64,000 nucleotides of DNA, from NCBI RefSeq assembly GCF_024758705.1, contig NZ_CP096971.1:2381001-2445000 (forward strand). Direction: 5' to 3'. Of the stretch, positions 26,209-34,314 are shown piece by piece. Position numbers and translations under genes: made by a program. Source of the stretch: Sphingomonas sp. SUN019 (GTDB taxonomy: Bacteria; Pseudomonadota; Alphaproteobacteria; Sphingomonadales; Sphingomonadaceae). The notes under the pieces were generated by a model. The model saw nothing but the letters and a program-made list of their open reading frames with translations. It had not been told where the DNA came from and searched no databases. Position 1 is the first letter of the stretch, and every line of letters begins with the position of its first letter.

Positions 26209-26958
26209 TCAAAAACCGATGCTGAGCGCCGGCGGTGTTATCGTCGGGCTGGGCAGGTCGAGCGCGGGGGTCGCGATCCCGGCACCTGCGTCCAGATCGA
26301 TCAACTGGCCGGGCGACAGCCGCAGCGGATCCTCGATCCCGTTGGCGGCGGCGATCCCCTTCCAGTCGGACTGGCCGTTCTTCGCCGCCATCCCCTGCAG
26401 CGAGTCGCCCGCCTTCGCCTGCGACATCGGCGTCTGGCCGGGCGACGACGGCACTTTCCCGTCGCCCTTGAACTGCGACACCAGGATCTTCTGCTGCCCC
26501 AGCGTCAGCGTGACCTGCGCGCGCAGCGGCTTTCCGTCGGGGGAGAAGAACTCCAGGCTCTCCTCCAGCGCCTCGACGATGCCGTCGAACAGGAACGATC
26601 CCCACACGAAGCGCGCCGCGGGGGGCACCATCTTCTTCTTGTCCTTCTTGTCGGGCGTCGGCGTCATGAAGAACACGACCTGCTGGGTCAGCCGCCGCAC
26701 GTCGTCGACCGCATTCTCGGTCATCGCGGTGACGTCGAACCACAGGGTCAGCCCCAGCTTCGTGGTGCCCGCGCCGACAAACTGCCGCCCGGTGTTGCCC
26801 GCCGCCTGATCGCCGCCCTGCGGCTGCACCAATTGATTGGCGAAGGTGACCTTCAGCGTTTCGGGATTGAACTGGACGCTGAGCTTTTTCCCGCCGGGCT
26901 TCTCCTTCTTGAAGTCGGCGTCGAGCTCGATCAGCTGGGCCTTGGCGAGCTCGGTCAT
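26209..26958 (-). CDS. LysM-containing tube-baseplate adaptor (Afp7-like)
   Basis: A 249-residue protein. The N-terminal part has LSVQFNPETLKVTFANQL, the typical opening of the CIS tube-adaptor family, then GAGTTKLGLTLWFDVT and RFVWGSFLFDGIVEALEESLEFFSPDGKPLRAQVTLTL. The C-terminal part has a short LysM-like unit (QAKAGDSLQGMAAKNG, WKGIAAANGIEDPLRLSPGQ), as in Afp7 and gp53-like proteins. It connects the inner tube to the hub in the particle. Peptidoglycan binding need not be involved. The ATG at 26958 overlaps the tube gene stop by 4 nt (ATGA). Confidence 0.9.
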   Translation of the reverse strand: MTELAKAQLIELDADFKKEKPGGKKLSVQFNPETLKVTFANQLVQPQGGDQAAGNTGRQFVGAGTTKLGLTLWFDVTAMTENAVDDVRRLTQQVVFFMTPTPDKKDKKKMVPPAARFVWGSFLFDGIVEALEESLEFFSPDGKPLRAQVTLTLGQQKILVSQFKGDGKVPSSPGQTPMSQAKAGDSLQGMAAKNGQSDWKGIAAANGIEDPLRLSPGQLIDLDAGAGIATPALDLPSPTITPPALSIGF

Positions 26959-27431
26959 GCCGCCGCCTTTCCGGGCACGAACTTGAACGATTCATACGCG
27001 ATCTGCAGCTCCTCGACCGCGATCGCATTGCCGGTGGCGTTCAGCGCCGGGGCCTTCATCTTGATCGGGACGCAGCGCGCCAGCTGGAAGCGCGCGCGCT
27101 CGCCGGTGCCGTCGGGGGCGAGCAGCACGACCTCCGCATCGGCGCGCAGCCGCGGGTCTTCGACCGAATCGCGGAACCACGTCCATAGGTCGAAATTGGC
27201 GGTCATCCCGCGTTTCAGCGTCAGATTGGCGTAGCTGACCGGGCCGTTCACCCGGATCGCGCGGCCCGGCGCGCCGCCTTCCTTCAGCGTCTTCACCTCC
27301 ATCGTCATCTCCAGCCCGTCGCATTCGGCGAAGGCGCATTCGACCAGCGGCTTGCCCTGCCCCGCGCGGTGGATCTCGACCGCGAAGTTGAACGCGATGA
27401 AGGGATAGGGGCGCTTGACGGGGTCGGGCAT
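26955..27431 (-). CDS. Tube protein, phage T4 gp19 type (Afp5-like, second tube paralogue)
   Basis: A 158-residue gp19-family tube protein: KRPYPFIAFNFAVEI, ECAFAECDGLEMTMEVKTLKEGG, NLTLKRGMTANFDLWTWFRD and IAVEELQIAYESFKFV. It is the second tube paralogue in the locus (the other starts at 30101), fitting the Afp1/Afp5 pair, where Afp5 forms the layer next to the baseplate. The ATG at 27431 directly abuts the stop of the upstream sheath gene (TAG at 27434-27432). Length is normal for the family. Confidence 0.93.
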   Translation of the reverse strand: MPDPVKRPYPFIAFNFAVEIHRAGQGKPLVECAFAECDGLEMTMEVKTLKEGGAPGRAIRVNGPVSYANLTLKRGMTANFDLWTWFRDSVEDPRLRADAEVVLLAPDGTGERARFQLARCVPIKMKAPALNATGNAIAVEELQIAYESFKFVPGKAAA

Positions 27432-29645
27432 CTACCGCTCCTCCGCGACGGTGAAGCGCTCGCCCGCTTGCGCCAGCACCAGGGTGAGGAAGCGCAGCGG
27501 CGACGACGGACGCACCGCGATCTCGATCACCAGCCGCCCGTTCGCGCGGTCGCTGTCGGTCGGGTCGACGGTGAGGCGATAGCTGTCGCTGCCGCCGGTT
27601 CCGGCGAACGCGCCGCGCCGCGCCAGATCGTCCAGCGCGTGACCGAAGATGCGCTCGATCGCGCGGCGCACGACGTCGCCGTTGGGCTCGAACACGAACG
27701 CCGCGCCCTGCCGCACGCTGAGGCGGCGCAGCAGGCTCATCAGGCGGCGGACGTTGACTTCCTGCCAGTCTGGCTCGGTCGACAGTGTCATCGCGTCCGA
27801 CGAAACAAAGCCGCGCGCATCACGCCGCACCAGATTGAGCCGCGCGCGTGCGAACGCCTCGCGGTCGGCGTCGATGATCACCGGCGACAGCGCGACGATG
27901 TCGTCGATCGCGATGTTGGCGGGCGCGACCCACGCGCCGCGCTCGCGCGCGCGCTGCGCGAAGGTGCCGGCGACCGCGCCCTCGGGCGGCGCGTCGATCA
28001 GCAGCGGATCGGCCGCCCCGCCCATCGGGGTCACCAGCCACGGGTGATAGAGCGCACCATAGGACAAGGCGCGGCGTTCGTTGTGCGGCAATGCTGCAGT
28101 CAGCGCTGCGACATGTCCGTCCGCGTCCGCCGCCCGGAAATGGCGCGGCGCGGACAATAGCGCGAACTGGTCGCCGATCGCCGCGCAGGTCCGCAGCAGC
28201 GCGGCATGGATCGTGCGCAGCGTGGCGGGATCGAATTGCGCGGCGGGCGTCACTTCCCATGCGCTGTCCTCGACGCGGAATCCGGTGACCGACGCGGCGC
28301 TGATGTTTCCGTCCAGTTCGGCGTGCAGCCGGTAGTAATAGCTGCCCTCACGCGCGATGCCGACGCGGTGGGTCAGGTCCGTGCCGCGCCAGATCTCCAC
28401 CGCGCCCGACAGATCGGCGCGTCCCGCCTCTTCCAGTACATAGGTCGCGCCAGCGTCCGACGCCGACCAGCGCAGGTCGATCGCGCCAGGCCGCTGCCGG
28501 GGGTTGATCGGCGCGAACACCGGCGTCGCCAGCAGCCGCGTGGCGCAGTCGAGAAAACGTCGTGCGTCCGGGGCGGCCAAGTCGGGCGGATCGGCCGGGA
28601 CGGCGCACGATCCCAGATGGTCGCGCCACGCCGCCGGGGCCTCGCCGGGCTTCGGCGCGGGCGGGACGAACGGGTCTTCGATGCGCCGCGACCAACCCGG
28701 TTGCGCGGCGTCGGGGACGGCGATCATGCTCGGCTCGGCGAAATCCGCGCCGCCGGGCACCGCGAACGCGCCGTGAAGGCCGTGCAACTGCAGGCCGTCG
28801 ATGTCGCGCATCCGCGCCGCCGCCTCGCTTAATGTCGCGATCGACGCGCTCGCCAGCGCGGGATCGAGGAACAGTTCGGCATCGAAGCGCGAGAGGCCGT
28901 CGCGTTCCAACGGCGTGCGGGGATCCGGATCGGGGCTGACCGCTTCCGACCACGTATCCCCCAGCGCGCCAAGCATCCACACTTGCGGCGCGCCGACCGG
29001 CGCGACCAGCGACCGCGCCTGCGCGACCGCTGCGCTATCGGCGTAGTGAGACTCGTCGTCGCGCTCGTTCCACCAGCTGTCGGGGTCCGCAGGCGACAGC
29101 CCGAACGGACCCACGATCGCACTCGTCCCACGCAGATCGGTGCGCAGCATAAGCCGCGGGCGGCCTGCGCTGCGCTCGACGCGCACCGCCACGCGCATCG
29201 CATCGGCCCAACTGCCCAGACTGCTCGCCGCGATCCGCGCGGGACCGCCGTCGGCCGCAACCACGCCCGGCAAGGTGAAACGGCGCGTGCTGGCCACATC
29301 GTCGGGCCGATACGCCGACCCGCGCCAGCCGCGCTCCAGCGCCTCGGTCCGCGCGACGCGGATTATGAATGCGCCCGTGCCGCCGTTGGAGAAGAACCCG
29401 CGCACCGCCGGGGCCAGCGCCGCCATCGCATCGCGCCCGCCGCCTGCGGAATCATGCGCCAGCGTCACGTCGCCGCCGAAGACCGCACCGAATGCCGCCA
29501 CGCTGTCGATCGCGACCGGGCGGTGGACCGGGCCGCGCTCGGCGAACCCGGCGAACAGCGCCACGTCCATCCGCGGCAAGGCGTCGGGAAGCGCGGGCGG
29601 CGGAACCTCCACCGCGATGCCGGGCAAAAGGCGGCGCGCGTACAC
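27432..29645 (-). CDS. Second tail sheath protein with fibronectin-like insertion (Afp3/Afp4-like)
   Basis: A 737-residue contractile-sheath paralogue. The N-terminus has LPGIAVEVPPPA and the sheath-type VALFAGFAERGPVHRPVAIDS, then FFSNGGTGAFIIRVA. The C-terminal sheath domain is recognisable (DWQEVNVRRLMSLLRRLSVR, AAFVFEPNGDVVRRAIERIF). Between them, at about residues 372-457, lies an inserted domain of fibronectin type III character (AIDLRWSASDAGATYVLEEA, SYYYRLHAELDGNISAASV), probably exposed on the sheath surface. It would form a special sheath layer rather than the bulk. The start is GTG at 29645, 3 nt after the tube stop; no better ATG exists near the conserved N-terminus. Confidence 0.88.
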   Translation of the reverse strand: MYARRLLPGIAVEVPPPALPDALPRMDVALFAGFAERGPVHRPVAIDSVAAFGAVFGGDVTLAHDSAGGGRDAMAALAPAVRGFFSNGGTGAFIIRVARTEALERGWRGSAYRPDDVASTRRFTLPGVVAADGGPARIAASSLGSWADAMRVAVRVERSAGRPRLMLRTDLRGTSAIVGPFGLSPADPDSWWNERDDESHYADSAAVAQARSLVAPVGAPQVWMLGALGDTWSEAVSPDPDPRTPLERDGLSRFDAELFLDPALASASIATLSEAAARMRDIDGLQLHGLHGAFAVPGGADFAEPSMIAVPDAAQPGWSRRIEDPFVPPAPKPGEAPAAWRDHLGSCAVPADPPDLAAPDARRFLDCATRLLATPVFAPINPRQRPGAIDLRWSASDAGATYVLEEAGRADLSGAVEIWRGTDLTHRVGIAREGSYYYRLHAELDGNISAASVTGFRVEDSAWEVTPAAQFDPATLRTIHAALLRTCAAIGDQFALLSAPRHFRAADADGHVAALTAALPHNERRALSYGALYHPWLVTPMGGAADPLLIDAPPEGAVAGTFAQRARERGAWVAPANIAIDDIVALSPVIIDADREAFARARLNLVRRDARGFVSSDAMTLSTEPDWQEVNVRRLMSLLRRLSVRQGAAFVFEPNGDVVRRAIERIFGHALDDLARRGAFAGTGGSDSYRLTVDPTDSDRANGRLVIEIAVRPSSPLRFLTLVLAQAGERFTVAEER

Positions 29646-29648
29646 CGC

Positions 29649-30101
29649 TTATTCCATCTCTAGCCGTTCGTAGGCGAGGACCATTTCCTCCATCGCCACG
29701 TCGGATCCCTTCGCGTTGAACGGCCCCATCGTCGATTTGATGATCCGCGCGCGCAGCAATTTCCACGTCACGACCGCGGCGGAATGATCCTCATTCTGCA
29801 GCGTGACCTTCACCGTCCGCATCGCATTCTGGTTGCCGTTGCGGATGTCGTCGAGCCACTGGTACAGGTTCAGCGATCCGATCACGCCGCGCTTCATCGT
29901 GACGTCGGTCGACTTGTTCATGCCGGTGATCTTCATCACCGAATTCTCGCGCGAATTGCCGGTGCGATATTCGGATACGGTCACTTCCATGCCGATCCCG
30001 GACAGCTCCTGGAAACCCGCGGTCGGCCCCTCGGTCTGGCCGTCGCCGATATCGACGAGGAAGTTGAACTGAACGTACGGACGGTCGCGGACGACGGCCA
30101 T
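29649..30101 (-). CDS. Tube protein, phage T4 gp19 type (Afp1-like, main inner tube)
   Basis: A 150-residue inner-tube protein: RDRPYVQFNFLVDIGDGQTEGPTAGFQELSGIGMEVTVSEYRTGN, MKRGVIGSLNLYQWLDDIRNG and KGSDVAMEEMVLAYERLEME are highly typical of eCIS gp19 tubes. It stacks as hexameric rings through which cargo may pass. A GAGGAG ribosome site lies in the 11-nt gap after the sheath stop, consistent with high expression of a major subunit. The order sheath-tube-sheath-tube matches Afp-type loci. Confidence 0.95.
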   Translation of the reverse strand: MAVVRDRPYVQFNFLVDIGDGQTEGPTAGFQELSGIGMEVTVSEYRTGNSRENSVMKITGMNKSTDVTMKRGVIGSLNLYQWLDDIRNGNQNAMRTVKVTLQNEDHSAAVVTWKLLRARIIKSTMGPFNAKGSDVAMEEMVLAYERLEME

Positions 30102-30112
30102 GACGGGTCTCC

Positions 30113-32020
30113 TCAGATTTTACGGTCGGCGGTCCACTGGCCGATGCGGAAGATGACGAATTCGGCCGGGCGCAGCGCCGCGACGCCGACCAGGCAGATC
30201 AGGCGTCCGTTATCCAGATCGTTTTGCGACATCGTCGACCGGTCGCATTTGACGAAGAACGCGCGCTCCGGCTTGTCGCCCAGCAGCGCGCCGTTCTGCC
30301 ATTCGTTCAGCAGGAAATCCTGGATCGTCGAGCGGACATTGGCCCACAGCAATTCGCCGTTCGGTTCGAACACTGCCCACTGCGTGCCCTTGTCGATCGA
30401 GCGTTCGAGATAGGCGAAATAGCGCCGAAGATTGACGTATTTCCATTCGGGATCGCTCGACATCGTGCGCGCCCCCCACAGCCGCATCCCGCGCCCTTCG
30501 AAGAAGCGGAAGCAGTTGATGCCTTCGGGGTTCAGCACCTCCTGATGCGCCTTGCTCAGCATCGTCTCGAACCCGATCGAGAGCGTCACGACCTCGTTCG
30601 CGGGCGCCTTGTACACCGCGCGCTCGATGTCGTTGCGCGCGTAGATGCCGGCGACGAAGCCCGACGGCGGATAATGGTTCTCCTGCCCCGTCAGCGGATC
30701 GAGTACGCGCACCCACGGGTAGTAGAATGCCGCGTGGCTGGAATCATACAGCGCGCGCAACGCGCGCACCTCGGAGATGGTCTGCGCGCGTGCGCAATCG
30801 ACCACCGCGATGCGGTATTTCATGCGCTCGCAATGCCCGATCAGATTGGCGACGATCGCGCGCGATTCGGGCGTCTCGGTCACCATCGATCCCGGCGCGG
30901 CGACGATCGAGATGTCCTCCAGCGCCTCGAACGCGACCAGCCCGGACGAGCGGTTCGTGGTCGCGTTGGTTTCCCCGGCATAGGCCGCGGGCGTCGGGAT
31001 CGCGCCGTCATTGCCGCGCGTCAGCCGCACCACCACGCTGCGCGCGGCGCTGCTGCTGTCGGGGTTCAGCAATGCGTCGTCAAGCGCCTGCTGCGGCGGC
31101 GTGACCGACAGGTCGTGCAGTTCGCGCAGGTCGCTCAGCACGTCCAGGCCGGTGCCGGTAATCTCGGTGACGACGATCGGGATCGTCCGCGCGCGCGACA
31201 GGCTGGCGGGCGTTTCCGCGAAATAGGCGAACATCGAATCCGGCGCACCGGCGCGCTGGTGCCGCCGGTCGAGCGGCAATTCGGTCGCGACGAAGGTCGG
31301 CAGGTCGCCGGTCGCGGGTTCGACCGTCACGGTCATCGTCACCAGCCGCACGTCGAGCGGATCGTTGGCTGGATCGGCGGGCGCGGGGAATTGCGCCGCC
31401 AGATCGGTCGCGGTCGCCAGATTGTCCGACCCGGTGCTGAGCCGCCAGAGGCGGTTCATCTCGTCCCACAAAAGCAGCCGAAACCCCGATACCGGCGCGC
31501 CGACCCACACGATATCGCGGGTCGCGCCGCCCTTCAGCGACACCGTCCCGTCGGGATTGCGCGCCAGCCGGTTCTGCCCCGCCGACAGCGTAAAGGTGAC
31601 GCGCGCGTCGCCCGCACTGCCGGGGAAGCGCGCGCGCACGCCGAAATCGAGCCGGTCGGGGGGCGATGCGCCGCCGGTCGCGGTGTCGGCGACCGCATAG
31701 CCGTCGAACGGCGTCGCGCTGCTGGGCGTGAAGGCGCGCGCGACATAGGCGCGCTTGCCGCCCTCCTCGAAGAACGCGCGCACCGCATTCCACATGTAGT
31801 TGTCCGATTCCCCGCCGCCGTCGGAGAAGTTCAGCCTAGTCCGCCCACCATAAGCGCGCTCGAATTCGACCAGGCTGGTCACGATCTCGGGTTCGATATC
31901 GATCGGGCCGTAGCGCGTCGCGCCGACGAAGCCGGTGGTGGTGGTGGATACTCCCTCGATCGATTTGGCGCGGAAGGAGACTTCTTCCACGAAGACGCCG
32001 GGGGCGAGATATTCGGGCAT
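30113..32020 (-). CDS. Main tail sheath protein (Afp2-like)
   Basis: A 635-residue contractile sheath protein. The N-terminal YLAPGVFVEEVSFRAKSIEGVSTTTTGFVGATRYGP is the canonical eCIS/phage sheath opening. FFEEGGKRAYVARAF and AIVANLIGHCERMKYRIAVVD follow, and the C-terminal sheath domain is complete: EGRGMRLWGARTMSSDPEWKYVNLRRYFAYLERSI, QWAVFEPNGELLWANVR, FVKCDRSTMSQNDLDNGRLICLVGVAALRPAEFVIFRIGQWTAD. ATG 32020 is preceded by a strong AAGGAGAGG ribosome site. The linking-arm ends are intact, so this copy is the probable bulk sheath. Confidence 0.95.
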   Translation of the reverse strand: MPEYLAPGVFVEEVSFRAKSIEGVSTTTTGFVGATRYGPIDIEPEIVTSLVEFERAYGGRTRLNFSDGGGESDNYMWNAVRAFFEEGGKRAYVARAFTPSSATPFDGYAVADTATGGASPPDRLDFGVRARFPGSAGDARVTFTLSAGQNRLARNPDGTVSLKGGATRDIVWVGAPVSGFRLLLWDEMNRLWRLSTGSDNLATATDLAAQFPAPADPANDPLDVRLVTMTVTVEPATGDLPTFVATELPLDRRHQRAGAPDSMFAYFAETPASLSRARTIPIVVTEITGTGLDVLSDLRELHDLSVTPPQQALDDALLNPDSSSAARSVVVRLTRGNDGAIPTPAAYAGETNATTNRSSGLVAFEALEDISIVAAPGSMVTETPESRAIVANLIGHCERMKYRIAVVDCARAQTISEVRALRALYDSSHAAFYYPWVRVLDPLTGQENHYPPSGFVAGIYARNDIERAVYKAPANEVVTLSIGFETMLSKAHQEVLNPEGINCFRFFEGRGMRLWGARTMSSDPEWKYVNLRRYFAYLERSIDKGTQWAVFEPNGELLWANVRSTIQDFLLNEWQNGALLGDKPERAFFVKCDRSTMSQNDLDNGRLICLVGVAALRPAEFVIFRIGQWTADRKI

Positions 32021-32039
32021 CAATCCTCTCCTTCGATAT

Positions 32040-32930
32040 TCATGACGTCGCCATCACGACGCTGGATGACGGGCCGCCGGGCGTCGCCGCGGTGCGCACC
32101 ACCAGCGCGCGGCCGAAGCTCAGCAACTGCGAGGGGAGCGGCGACCGCGGCGGCACGGTCGATTCGAACAGAGTGCGCGGATGCGTCAGTTGCCCCATCA
32201 GCGCGGCGAAATCGGGCGTCGCCGCGGGATCGAGCGCGTTCCAATACGCTGCCAACTCGATCGACCAGCGAAAATCGGTGATCGCGGGCGGCGACGTCGC
32301 TAGCGACGGTCGCGGCCGATCGGGATAGGCGAAGAACAGGATCACGCGTCCCTGCGCGTCGGCTTGCCCGATCGCACGGACAATTCCGCCGTGCGATGCG
32401 GTCAGCAGCGCCCAGGCGGCAGGAGCACCGGTATCGTCGCGGAGCAACTGGCAGCGCACTTCGGCCAGCGGTCCGGGCGCGATCCGTCCGGCGGCGGAGA
32501 ACAAGGGCAAGGCATCGCGCATCACGGCGGGCGGGCTGGCGTCGTCGGTGCGGGTCAGCGGCGCGAGCAGCGCTTGCGGCAACCCCGCCCAACCCGGCCA
32601 GTCGACGATCCCGCGCATTGGCAGCGCGATCTCCACGTCGAGCGGCAGGAACCGGCCGAGACGGTCAGTGACGGACACCCGGCACGGCTGCGCCAGCGCG
32701 CTCCAGTCGGGTGTCTCGGTCAGCACATGATCGGCGAACCCGGGAAAGCGATGCGCGTACCACACGCTCTTGCCATTGACCGTCAGCGCCGCCCGTCGTG
32801 CGGTGTTGCGCGTCGAGGTGACGGTCACGTCCAGCCCGTCCGGCACCGGCGATCCGGTCGCCACGTCGAGAAACCGGAAACCGAACGGCGCGGGCCGCGT
32901 CACGCGTTCCAGCACGCGAACCGCGCTCAT
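32040..32930 (-). CDS. eCIS operon protein of unknown function (296 aa)
   Basis: A 296-residue protein between the tail-terminator gene and the main sheath. It has beta-rich blocks: FGFRFLDVATGSPVPDGLDV, AALTVNGKSVWYAHRFPGF, CRVSVTDRLGRFLPLDVEIALP, and GGIVRAIGQADAQGRVILFFAYPDRP. The repeated FLDVATG...RLGRFLPLDVEI pattern hints at small Ig-like or carboxypeptidase-regulatory-like beta domains, but I cannot place it in a family. The ATG at 32930 overlaps the upstream stop by 4 nt (ATGA); 19 nt separate its stop from the sheath start. It is probably structural at the head end of the particle. Confidence 0.72.
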   Translation of the reverse strand: MSAVRVLERVTRPAPFGFRFLDVATGSPVPDGLDVTVTSTRNTARRAALTVNGKSVWYAHRFPGFADHVLTETPDWSALAQPCRVSVTDRLGRFLPLDVEIALPMRGIVDWPGWAGLPQALLAPLTRTDDASPPAVMRDALPLFSAAGRIAPGPLAEVRCQLLRDDTGAPAAWALLTASHGGIVRAIGQADAQGRVILFFAYPDRPRPSLATSPPAITDFRWSIELAAYWNALDPAATPDFAALMGQLTHPRTLFESTVPPRSPLPSQLLSFGRALVVRTAATPGGPSSSVVMATS

Positions 32931-33511
32931 TGCAGCACGCCCATGTCGAAATCGCGTTCGACGACGACCGGGAACTCGTCGAGCGAGACGTCGCTGTCGA
33001 GCAGCAGCATCCGCATCGCATAGGTCGCCGATGGCGGCATCTGCTTGATCCGGTCCCACAGGCTCAACTGGTCGGCGATCGCCAGCGGATCGTTGACCAG
33101 ATCGAGCGATTCGATCTCCGCGAACGTGTCGCTCTCGGCGAGGAAATGGTTCAGCTCGCTCGCGACCAGCGGCCCCAGATCCTGCATCGCGCGCAGCATC
33201 CAGCCGAGCAGCCGTTGCTGCCGCTCGGCCTGTTCGGCGAACGGCACCAGCAGATAGAACAGGTCAATCGGCAGCGACGGTTTGAAGCGGCGACCGTGGA
33301 TATCGGTGCGCGGACCCAGCGCGCGCCGCGACACATTCGGTGCGACCCGCCACAGGCAGATCGCGATCCCCTCCTTCATCGGATCGCCGAAATCCTTCGA
33401 CTGGTACAATTCGACGTTCAGCGGTCCGCCGAAATCGCTGCCGGGAAAGCGGTCGCGCAGCAAGCCCTGCATCGTCGCGCTCGCCGCGGCGATCGCGCGA
33501 TAGCTGGCCAT
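32927..33511 (-). CDS. DUF4255 tail-terminator/cap protein (Pvc16/Afp16-like)
   Basis: A 194-residue protein of the DUF4255 (Pvc16 N-terminal) family: MASYRAIAAASATMQGLL, ICLWRVAPNVSRR, LPIDLFYLLVPFAEQAERQQRLLGWMLRAMQDL and the closing YAMRMLLLDSDVSLDEFPVVVERDFDMGVL. In Afp and PVC the homologue caps the distal end of the tube and sheath and stops their growth. The ATG at 33511 overlaps the pseudo-receiver stop by 1 nt (TGATG). It is the first structural gene of the operon. Confidence 0.9.
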   Translation of the reverse strand: MASYRAIAAASATMQGLLRDRFPGSDFGGPLNVELYQSKDFGDPMKEGIAICLWRVAPNVSRRALGPRTDIHGRRFKPSLPIDLFYLLVPFAEQAERQQRLLGWMLRAMQDLGPLVASELNHFLAESDTFAEIESLDLVNDPLAIADQLSLWDRIKQMPPSATYAMRMLLLDSDVSLDEFPVVVERDFDMGVLQ

Positions 33512-33864
33512 CAGTGGCGCTCCGCCGCGGCGCGCGCCAGGCGGCCGATCGAGTCGCGATCCAGCGTCACGCGCTCGGGCTTCAGCCGCACCAGCGACCC
33601 GTTGCGCCCGTCATCCGAAATCAGCAGGACGCTGAGCGCGGGATCGGCGAAGATGTTGTCGATCGTCGTATCGACGCCCGATCGCGATTGCAGGACAAGC
33701 AGTTCAGCCTTCGACCGGCGCGCCGCCGCCAGCACGTCCTCACCCGGCGCGCAGCGGCCGACGACGATGGTGTCGCGCTCGCCTAGCATCTGTTCGACGA
33801 TCTCGCCGAGCATCCTGGGCATCGGGCCGAATTGAATGCGAGTCGCAATGTTTGCCCCCTGCAA
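33511..33864 (-). CDS. Stand-alone pseudo-receiver domain protein, candidate eCIS regulator
   Basis: A 117-residue protein shaped like a CheY-type receiver: IATRIQFGPMPRMLGEIVEQMLGERDTIVVGRCAPGEDVLAAARR, then ELLVLQSRSG where a receiver has its phospho-acceptor Asp, then LSVLLISDDGRNGSLVRLKP. The Asp is replaced (LLVLQS), so phosphorylation control looks lost. There is no output domain. It is the first gene of the eCIS operon and couples to DUF4255 by TGATG. The start is uncertain: TTG 33864 has a GAGG site 6 nt upstream; an ATT at 33849 follows a GGGGG run; the first ATG (in FGPMPRM) would cut into the first strand. Longer readings upstream are non-coding in style. Confidence 0.7.
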   Translation of the reverse strand: MQGANIATRIQFGPMPRMLGEIVEQMLGERDTIVVGRCAPGEDVLAAARRSKAELLVLQSRSGVDTTIDNIFADPALSVLLISDDGRNGSLVRLKPERVTLDRDSIGRLARAAAERH

Positions 33865-34314
33865 TGCAGACCTCAGGAGTGTCGTTGCGCCGCGCCGCGC
33901 GGTCGATTGCCCGATCGTCCGGAAAATGGGGGCGGGTGCCGGACTGGACCGCCGGCGCTCAGGGTGTCTGCGCTGCCGGAACAGGAGCGCGGCGAGATAG
34001 CGCGCCGACTCCGCGGATCGAACCGGCAATGGGCCATTCGGCCCATGCCATCCGATCCGCACCGCCCGCCGCCGCACGGCGAAGCGTGGCCCGGATCGTC
34101 CGGCGCGTGCGCGTGCGACTTTACCGGTTTGCTTTATCCATGTTAATTTGGCCGTGTCGCACAGCACGCCGCTTGTCCTTGTACGGACGCACCGACGATT
34201 CGAGAACAGAACACGCTGTCCACTGCAGTAGAGTTTGCATTCCGCCATGTGCGGAAAGCCCCCGCGTTCATGATCGATCAGTCACGGGCGAGGGGCATGC
34301 GGGGAGTTTGGGCG
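33865..34314. promoter_or_regulatory. Divergent intergenic region between eCIS operon and LuxR-type regulator
   Basis: About 450 bp without a convincing gene, separating the leftward eCIS series from the rightward regulator. It should hold both promoters. A distinct AT-rich patch lies at about 34111-34150 (TTTACCGGTTTGCTTTATCC and following), the likeliest promoter area, and a perfect 7-bp inverted repeat lies at 34029-34046. A shorter dyad, GTCC-N6-GGAC, is at about 34177-34190. I could not settle on a -35/-10 pair by eye. Regulation by the neighbouring LuxR-type protein is inferred from the layout only. Confidence 0.5.
34029..34046. repeat. Perfect inverted repeat ATGGGCC-ATTC-GGCCCAT in the divergent promoter region
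   Basis: A 7-bp perfect dyad with a 4-nt loop; allowing one bulged A, the arms extend to 10 bp with GGC on the left (34025-34027) and GCC on the right (34047-34049). It could be an operator for a dimeric regulator or an RNA hairpin in the eCIS leader. No U-run follows on either strand, so a terminator is unlikely. Confidence 0.5.

Noticed and set aside
5408..33864. Reading the cluster as a prophage or a type VI secretion system
   Set aside because: No capsid, portal, terminase, integrase or lysogeny genes, and no TssJ/L/M, ClpV or Hcp-type set; two gp19 tubes, DUF4255, DUF4157 and the AAA ATPase are the eCIS pattern.
34025..34049. Rho-independent terminator
   Set aside because: No U-run follows the dyad on either strand and it lies upstream of both divergent genes.
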